NCBI GenBank assembly: GCA_006535965.1 | Contig: QEAR01000004.1 | Span: forward strand, 62,001-126,000 | DNA length: 64,000 nt | Origin: Spizellomyces sp. 'palustris' | Taxonomy: Eukaryota; Chytridiomycota; Chytridiomycetes; Spizellomycetales; Spizellomycetaceae | Reading direction: 5' to 3' | Shown here: positions 57,675-64,000 of the stretch, piece by piece | Numbering within the stretch: position 1 is the stretch's first letter | Layout of the letters: every line of letters starts with the position of its first letter | Translations under genes and position numbers: made by a program | Notes under the pieces: generated by a model | Told to the model about the DNA's origin: nothing | Database searches by the model: none | What the model saw: the letters and a program-made list of their open reading frames with translations, nothing else

Positions 57675-59092
57675 TCACAAGGTTTGCAGACAAACGTGTG
57701 GGAAAACGCCCGTTTGCCCCGTGTTTGTACTGACGCCGAACCCCCAGCCTGTCCATTCAAAGAATAAGTAAACACTCTAGACAAACCAACCCCACTCAAA
57801 GGAAAAGGTGCCTTACCATCATCAAAAACTTTATGCACATGTACAATATCACCGACATTCAACAAAACTTCGTCAACCTCCAATGGGTCATATGACTCAT
57901 TGACGACCGCCCGATAAAAGTCTCGTAGCTGGGGATTGCCATTTCTCGTCAATGTATACGAATCCGTGCGCATCGAGTACCGAGATGCGACAGATTGTGT
58001 TCGCTTTGCGTAGGACTCTGTTGGTGGACGGGAGCTTGGCGGTGCTTGTTGGGTGGGGACGTAAGCGGGTGATGGGGCTTTGAGATTGGTGATGATGATT
58101 TGGTTTGGTGTGGGGGGTAGAGAGCGGAGTGTGTCGTTGTCGTCCCCGAAAGGTGTCGGGGGTAGAGAGCGGAGTGTGTCGTTGTCCTCCCCGAAAGGTC
58201 TCATGTTGGGAACGGGGGACGAAGTAGGCCACATTCCACTAGCCCGCGCGCCTGCTTCCGCTCGCTCGGTATGGACAGATGCTCTAGCCTTGTTACTCGT
58301 TCCACCCCCTCGCGATTCTGCCCATCTCAGTATTGACACTGCCAGAGCAATGATCCCAAAGAAGAAACCCCCCGATATACCCGCGAAAAGTGGAAGTTTG
58401 TCGGATGCATCGTCCTCAGCGGTCTGTTCCGCAGATTTGATGTCAACAACCTTTAATTCCACTGCACAACAAGCCGATTGTATGCCCTGACAAGTCATTT
58501 TAGCCTGCGTGACGCCGTCCTCTGTATTACCGTAGCCGCAGTTATTCCTTTCAACGTCTACTGCCAACAAGCATCCAGGTTCATCCGTCAATTGCAAGCA
58601 AACATCTCCCACTCTCTTTCGCCATGCTTCTCGCGCTGCATTGGCCGTATTGTTTTGCCCGCACACAGAGTTGAACCCGGCCCCAATCATATCATCCCGG
58701 AACGTATTGCACGTCTCCCGACACAGTCGGACGGGTCTGGCCGTCCCGTTTTGCGCGGAGCAAGACGACTGTAGGAGAGCTTCCTGGCACTGAAAGCTCA
58801 ACGCAAATCGAAAGGGTGGCACTTTGCTCCTCGCCATCGTCTCCGTCAGATTCTGACAACCCAATTCGGGAGGCAGGATCGATTTGAAAGAACTCAGGGC
58901 GTCGTCAAAGTCAACTCCATCCTTTACAGTCGAAAACCCGGCGCTATTTGCACCGTCAGTTTGCATCTGCAAACCGCTACTGGTCGCGAAATTTCTGCAA
59001 ACGGCTGTTGTAGAGACGTCTGTACAGGCCGCGTTGGCAAAGGGGAGAAGGAGGATCGCCAAGTTTATCGACAGTGACAGGCTGGAATGCAT
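57675..59092 (-). CDS. Frizzled-CRD-like ectodomain, TM and SH3 protein
   Basis: Exons 59092-57817 and 57748-57675; 449 aa. Signal peptide MHSSLSLSINLAILLLPFAN ends before ACTD. The ectodomain is cysteine-rich with the spacing of a frizzled CRD: LGCQNLTETMARSKVPPFRF, ALSFQCQEALLQSSC, RLCRETCNTFRDDMIGAGFN and more Cys to QSACC. One TM (LFAGISGGFFFGIIALAVSI) is followed by LRWAESR. The cytoplasmic part has a 15-residue tandem repeat (FGDDNDTLRSLPPTP) and ends in an SH3 domain: YRAVVNESYDPLEVDEVLLN, VGDIVHVHKVFDDG, then WGFGVSTNTGQTGVFP. Likely a surface receptor or sensor passing to SH3 partners (inference). Confidence 0.87.
58116..58205. repeat. 45-bp in-frame tandem duplication
   Basis: Two copies of a 45-bp unit with two or three changes, inside the cytoplasmic region of the frizzled-CRD/SH3 gene. 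Each encodes 15 residues with the TLRSLPPTP motif, a possible SH3 or kinase target. Confidence 0.8.
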
Positions 59093-60245
59093 GGTTTGTG
59101 CCAGTATTGCTTGTGGGGAGTTTGTACGAGTAACGGAAATCTATATCCAACGAGCCGAAATGCGCCAGTCGACTCTTGTCACAACCTCCAATGCGACTCA
59201 ATGCAAATGATAAAGTAAAACTATAAAACAAAAACTGAAATTGTTTTGCAAATCTCTAATGGGAGGAAAGGGCAGAGAGGAGTCCCCTAAAACAAGAGAC
59301 CGCAACTGAAACATTTTCGGGGCATCGCGCGGCCATTTTTTTTTTTTTGGATCGTTTAGGAAAAGAAAGCAACCACTGGACCCCACGGGATGCGGGCGCC
59401 GGGATTCGAACTCCCCAACTTGAAGTAGCTACACAGGTGACTTTGCGCATTGCCATCAACTAGCGCTCTGCATTGCAAGCCTGCAGACGGGCCGCACACC
59501 TTGAGCCATTCAAATGGGACGTTGCGCAGTAAGAGTTCTTGCTTCGTCCTACCCATACGATTCCGCTCTTGGCATCCCCTTTTGCATTGCGGCCCAACCT
59601 TGTCGTCTTTCTGTTGTCCATTCAACTCGCTCACCAACGAACAAGCCTTTGTCACTGCTTGGCGCAGCATTTTGCTCTCCACCATAGAAACCCATCAGCT
59701 TACAAGAACCCCATGAATGAACATCTACCCACATTAGATGGTTAGAATGACTTTAATGCAAGTAACCATGTAATATTCGTTAAACAAACGGGTGGAGTGC
59801 AATTTGAAATACCAAGGTAACCGGCTCCCCATCAATGATGACTGATTTCCTGAAATGGGTAAATGAACATTTTAATGTAGGACCATCCAATCAGCGGATT
59901 TTCTCACGCCGCGTTTGTTGTTTTTGTTTCAAAAGTGGGAAATTCCCCATTGGCGTATCCAAGTGACAACCGACTTCAGGGTTTAGGAGGAATTTCCCAC
60001 ACACACAAAAAGGTCGTTTTGCCATCTGCTTTCTCGCTCCATCCATTTCCATCCGCTGGCCTCGTTTGTTTTTTCTTTGCACATTGCTCCTTTGAACGGG
60101 TCCGTTCACTTTGTTTTCTGGGAATCTGTCGTTTAGCACCTTTGTATGTATATCACTCGTTTTGCTCTGCAATTGTTGCTTGGTCTGATCTTGATTCTTG
60201 TGTGATTTCTCTAGTATACTTGTTCTTGAGCATCTCGGCATACAA
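59093..60245. promoter_or_regulatory. Divergent intergenic region, FZ-CRD/SH3 and HEM1
   Basis: 1.15 kb. A GTTCGAATC word on the minus strand near 59402-59411 resembles a tRNA B-box but has no pairing acceptor stem, so I call no tRNA. Pyrimidine-rich stretches occur just before the HEM1 start, as is common for fungal promoters. Confidence 0.45.
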
Positions 60246-62075
60246 ATGGAGGCACTTCTCTCCAACGTTTCCAGGGCCTGCCCCTTCCTTGCTCGCACTA
60301 CGGTCCCAGCATTAAGGAAACTTTCTACCGTCCCTGTGCGCACGACATCGGGTAAACCGACGACCGCCTTGTTTGCCACCGCGCAACAATGCCCTGTAAT
60401 GTCCAAAGCTATCGCTGTTCAGTCCAAAAAGAATGGCGCGAAGTCGATGCATTCGTCGTCTGTCTGCCCTTATGCTGCGGTCGTCGATGGCATCTCGGCT
60501 GTCCCTCCCCGTGCTCAGCCCCCGTCGTTCCTTAACCCTCAGACCGCGTCCGCGGCTCCTCGGTGCCCTGTTCAGCACAAGCAGGCTCGAACCGAGAAGC
60601 ACGCTCCAGTGCAAGGTGCCACCAAGCCCTTTGACTATGAATCATTCTATCAGCATGAATTGGACAAGAAACACAAGGACAAGAGCTACCGTTACTTTAA
60701 CAACATTAACCGTTTGGCTCAGCTTTTCCCTACTGCTCATACGGGTACCGGCGAACACGTTTCCGTTTGGTGCTCGAATGATTATCTTGGTATGAGCAAG
60801 CACCCGATAGTAGTGGATAGCATGAAGTACGTTGCTCTTGGCCATTTTTCGGAATATCATTGTGCATACTCACCAAGGTGTCCCTAACAGAGCTACATTG
60901 GACAAGTACGGTGCTGGTGCCGGAGGTACCAGGAACATTGCCGGAAACGCCCAACTTCACTTGAGCTTGGAACAAGAGTTGGCCTCCCTTCACAGAAAAC
61001 CAGCTGCTCTCGTATTTTCCTCTTGTTTCGTTGCCAATGACGCTACGCTATCCACATTGGCCGGGAAAATGCCTGGCTGTGTAATCTTTTCCGACTCGTC
61101 GAACCACGCATCAATGATTCAAGGTATTCGCCACTCTGGCGCTCAAAAGAAGATTTTCCGTCACAACGATGTGGCCCACTTGGAATCGCTGCTCCAGCAG
61201 GTTGATATTAATTCACCCAAGATTATCGCCTTTGAATCAGTCTATTCCATGTGCGGTTCCATTGGACCCATCAAAGAGATTATTGCGCTTGCCAAAAAAT
61301 ACAATGCCATCACTTTCCTCGATGAGGTTCACGCTGTGGGGATGTACGGCGCCACCGGCGGAGGTGTTGCTGAATATATCGATGCCATGGATGACATCGA
61401 CATTATCACCGGAACCCTTGGCAAAGCTTACGGAGTTGTTGGCGGGTATATCGGTGAGTACCGCACTGACGGCGTTCCATTTCTATATGTGGGTTGCTAA
61501 CATGTGGCATCCTTCCAGCTGGTTCAGGGCCCCTCGTTGACATGATCCGTAGTTACGCACCTGGCTTTATCTTCACCACCTCCCTCCCCCCTGCCATTGT
61601 TTCCGGTGCTCTCACCTCCATTCAGTACCTCAAAGAATCCCAAAAGGAGCGTATCGGCCAGCAGCTCAATACCCGCGCTTTGAAATCCCGTCTTGGAGAG
61701 ATTGGCATTCCCGTGGTCCCGAACCCGAGTCACATTGTCCCAGTGTTGGTGGGTGATGCCGAGACTGCAAAGTCAGTGTCAGACGAGCTCTTGTACAAGT
61801 ACAAGATTTACGTGCAGTCCATCAATTATCCCACCGTGTCTGTTGGTGAGGAGAGGCTGCGGATTACCCCGACTCCAGGTCACCACCCGGAACTGATGGA
61901 TGTGCTCGTGGATGCGCTGGACACGATCTGGCACGAGCGGGGCTTGAAAATGGAAAAGGATTGGGAAGCTGTAGGTGGACGGGCTGGAGTTGGCAATGGT
62001 TGCAAGGTTGATCAGCTTGTGGTCGATCAGGACTTGGGATTGATGGAGCCGCAGAGGTTGGCGGCCGTTGCCTGA
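60246..62075 (+). CDS. HEM1: 5-aminolevulinate synthase, mitochondrial
   Basis: Exons 60246-60826, 60891-61453, 61519-62075; 566 aa. First step of heme synthesis from glycine and succinyl-CoA in the matrix, PLP-dependent. The N-terminal about 120 residues form a Ser/Ala/Arg-rich presequence. Core motifs: [73 protein letters not shown] (Schiff-base Lys), [20 protein letters not shown] and [10 protein letters not shown]. Four Cys-Pro heme regulatory motifs precede the core at residues 12, 49, 74 and 107, suggesting heme feedback on import or stability. The ATG at 60246 is preferred over upstream non-ATG codons because [17 protein letters not shown] fits family starts. Confidence 0.97.
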
Positions 62076-62545
62076 ATACCGCATTGATCATGTTATGCAT
62101 GTCACAGAATTTCTCAAAAATGGAGAATGGTTAAGACCCGTTGTACAAAATTTAGTTTTCTCAATTTTAAAATTCATTGATCAAGTTGACTATTTCCATG
62201 TTCCCTAATAGCCCCCAAAAAAATAATGTTGAAAGCACTTGGAAATCCATCATGTAAATCATTTACCTGGGCGTCAGAGACTTCATTATTAGAACCCCTT
62301 CCGAAACTTGTAACTTGAGTATTGGTAAAGAGAAAGAAACTCTTTACATCTAATTGGGAGGGGTTTACCCCGACCAATGGGAAGGGTATCTTAGTACAGT
62401 ATTAAAGNNTATGATAAAAAAGAGTAAAGTAGAGGTGAAAATCTGAAAAGAATACCAGAAGCAATAACTTTGTGCGTCCAAAACCACAGACGGGGTATAT
62501 TCGGTGTAAAGAATGCGTATATTTGATATGATTATACAAAACATC
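62076..62545. other. Convergent 3' flanks with an assembly ambiguity
   Basis: About 470 bp of AT-rich sequence between HEM1 and eL8 stops. Two undetermined bases (nn) at 62408-62409 mark an assembly or base-calling gap. No gene seen. Confidence 0.5.
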
Positions 62546-63819
62546 TTACACCCGGATCTCCCTGGCGGCCTTGGCCTCCTTGGCCGCAGTCTTGTTGTTA
62601 GACTTTTGACCCATGATACCACCACCCCAGGTCTTGCGGACCTCCTCGAATTTGTCATTGTAGTTGGTCTTGACAGCACCAACAAGGGCAGCAAGCTCGT
62701 GCTTGTCCTCGGGCTTCACCTCAGTCAAAGCAATAGCGGTAGCAGTCTTCTTGTGGACAACGGTACCGAGCCGGGACTTGGACTTGACAATGCAGTATGG
62801 GACACCCATCTTGCGGCAAAGGGCAGGAAGCCAGATGACAATCTATCAAACGATCAAACAATGTCAATCGCTAATATAATTGGACAAAAAAAAATTGTAA
62901 CACACCTCAATGGGGTCGACATCATGAGCAATGACAACCAGCTGAGCCTTCTTGGCCTCAACCAGAGCAGTGATGTGGTTGATACCGTACTTGACGACAA
63001 CGGGCTTCTTGCCTTGGTCAACCTTGTTGCCAGCAGCAACAGCCTCGGCAGCAGTAGTCAAACGGGTCTTCTTCTCCTGCTTGGACTCAGGGCGGTACTT
63101 GTTCAAGAGCTTGAACAACTGAGTGGCTGAAAATTGCAAAAAGAAGTAAGCGACAGCTGTTGGTTTTCCCTAGTATTTTCTCATGGATCCTCACCAGTGT
63201 TCTTGTCCAAGGTCTTGGTGAACTGGTTGATCGCTGGGGGAACCTTCAAGCGCTGCTTGAGGATGGCCTTTTGGCGCTGAAGGCGCACGTATTGGGGCCA
63301 TTTGACGAAACGGCTGAGGTCACGCTTGGGCTGAATGTCCTGGCCTATACATGCACCAATAGTCAACCATGATTGCCCTTCAACCATGCATTCTCCCAAA
63401 AACCAAAAGCATACCGATAGCGAAGTTCCTGGAGCGCTTCTCAATCAAAGGGTTCTTGGCCTTTTTAGCAACGGCCTGACCCTTGGCAGGGTAAGGCGCG
63501 GGAGCGGGCTTCTTCGACTTGCCGACGGCTTTAGGCTACAATGGCGATCACAGGGAAGAGAGCACGGCAAACCGTTAGTTGGGCCAAATGTGGGTCATCA
63601 GAGTCTCCCTCAAGAGGGAGAAGCTCCTAAAGTCATTGGAGTTTGTCACTGGGACAAGGTCTCCTAAAAGGGCCCATGTTGCGTCCGGCATTGCATGTTG
63701 AACATGCTAGCTGGGCAACAACCAATTCAGCGGTCCACCGAAAACGTCTTCCCTATGGGAGACCATCTCGGGGATGCCGAATGGTATGGAAGATGGATGG
63801 ATGGATGGATACATACCAT
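62546..63819 (-). CDS. RPL8: 60S ribosomal protein eL8 (L8/L7a)
   Basis: Five exons. The start codon ATG (63817-63819) is followed at once by a GTATGT donor, and the next exon begins [16 protein letters not shown] at 63535, so the protein starts MPKAVGKSK. Then [131 protein letters not shown] and a C-terminus [12 protein letters not shown] to REIRV. Family and length (about 260 aa) are certain. The 281-nt first intron is the longest in the gene; I looked for a box C/D snoRNA in it and found a TGATGA word but no CTGA partner. Confidence 0.95.
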
Positions 63820-64000
63820 TATGAATTCGCTGCTCCGGGATGGACGATCGAGGAGATGGCGGGTGGTTCAAGAGAAAGAGCTACTGGAATGGTGATGGAC
63901 GGTTTTGTCGCTGCCCAACATACGCGTGGCGCAGTGCTTAGTCATCTCCAGTGTTGCCATCTGCTGCTGGATATCCAACGGTATTTTACGCCTTTCGCAT
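63820..64000. promoter_or_regulatory. eL8 upstream region, window edge
   Basis: Promoter and 5' leader of eL8. The (GGAT)n run at about 63792-63810 lies within intron 1, just downstream of the ATG. No further gene can be told before the window ends. Confidence 0.4.

Noticed and set aside
59380-59500. Possible minus-strand tRNA around GTTCGAATC
   Set aside because: The T stem has mismatches, the required 5' acceptor GCGGGCG is absent, and the spacing from the D-arm-like part is too long.
59891-60406. 171-codon minus frame over the HEM1 5' end
   Set aside because: Antisense shadow of the HEM1 presequence; no family resemblance.
62408-62409. Two undetermined bases (nn)
   Set aside because: Assembly or base-calling ambiguity in an intergenic stretch, not biology.
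63536-63816. Box C/D snoRNA in the eL8 first intron
   Set aside because: A TGATGA box is present but no CTGA box D follows at a proper distance and no terminal stem was found.
1-64000. CRISPR arrays, phage, LTR or other virus-derived elements
   Set aside because: No regularly spaced repeats, no integrase, capsid or reverse-transcriptase motifs and no paired long terminal repeats were seen on either strand; the gene content is fungal nuclear.

Overview
The window reads as nuclear DNA of a fungus, most likely an early-diverging zoosporic (chytrid-type) fungus. This is inference from four things: the fungal gene set (CRT10-like, Sro7/tomosyn, CDC50/LEM3, a fungal-type HEM1); many short introns, mostly about 55-70 nt with GTA/GTG donors; animal-like families that are rare in Dikarya (a frizzled-like cysteine-rich ectodomain, a PTPDC1-type phosphatase, a TRP channel); and TTAGGG-like repeats. 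Genes are small, densely packed and on both strands. Coordinates given for spliced genes run from start codon to stop codon; exon edges were read by eye from splice sites and reading frame.

Layout. 1-6.4 kb: the 3' part of a TRP-type cation channel, a short-chain dehydrogenase, an HP1 chromodomain/chromoshadow protein and a CDC50/LEM3 flippase subunit. 6.4-12.5 kb is gene-poor and looks decayed: a 135-bp inverted repeat pair, broken coding stretches and an interstitial telomere-like tract. 12.5-24.2 kb: an unusually large SPO11 homologue, a tomosyn/Sro7 WD40 protein with a C-terminal R-SNARE, an alpha/beta hydrolase and phosphoacetylglucosamine mutase. 24.2-26.3 kb holds no gene I can defend. 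26.3-35.8 kb: an orphan 7-TM protein, a Ser/Thr kinase, tRNA-Leu(CAA), a TFIIB-like zinc-ribbon fragment, a KSP-repeat protein carrying a domain I associate with bacteria, mitochondrial bS18 and a GPI-anchored YcnI (DUF1775)-like protein.

37-64 kb: a CRT10-like WD40 protein, V-ATPase subunit d, a small disordered protein, a mucin-like membrane protein with a cytoplasmic SH3 domain, UTP11, a PTPDC1-like phosphatase, a Cdc1/Ted1/PGAP5 metallophosphoesterase, a tentative spliced gene followed by a cluster of strong hairpins, GDP-mannose pyrophosphorylase, a MYND protein, a frizzled-CRD/TM/SH3 membrane protein, 5-aminolevulinate synthase and ribosomal protein eL8.

Shared themes. Wall and glycan supply appears three times: PAGM makes GlcNAc-1-P for UDP-GlcNAc and chitin, GMPP makes GDP-mannose, and the metallophosphoesterase is of the GPI-anchor remodelling type. 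Membrane traffic is represented by the CDC50 flippase subunit, tomosyn and V-ATPase d. There is no operon-like clustering and no clear mobile element or virus copy. The most unusual items are the doubly expanded SPO11, the frizzled-CRD/SH3 receptor-like protein, the eukaryotic YcnI-like GPI protein and the KSP-repeat protein with a bacterial-type domain.
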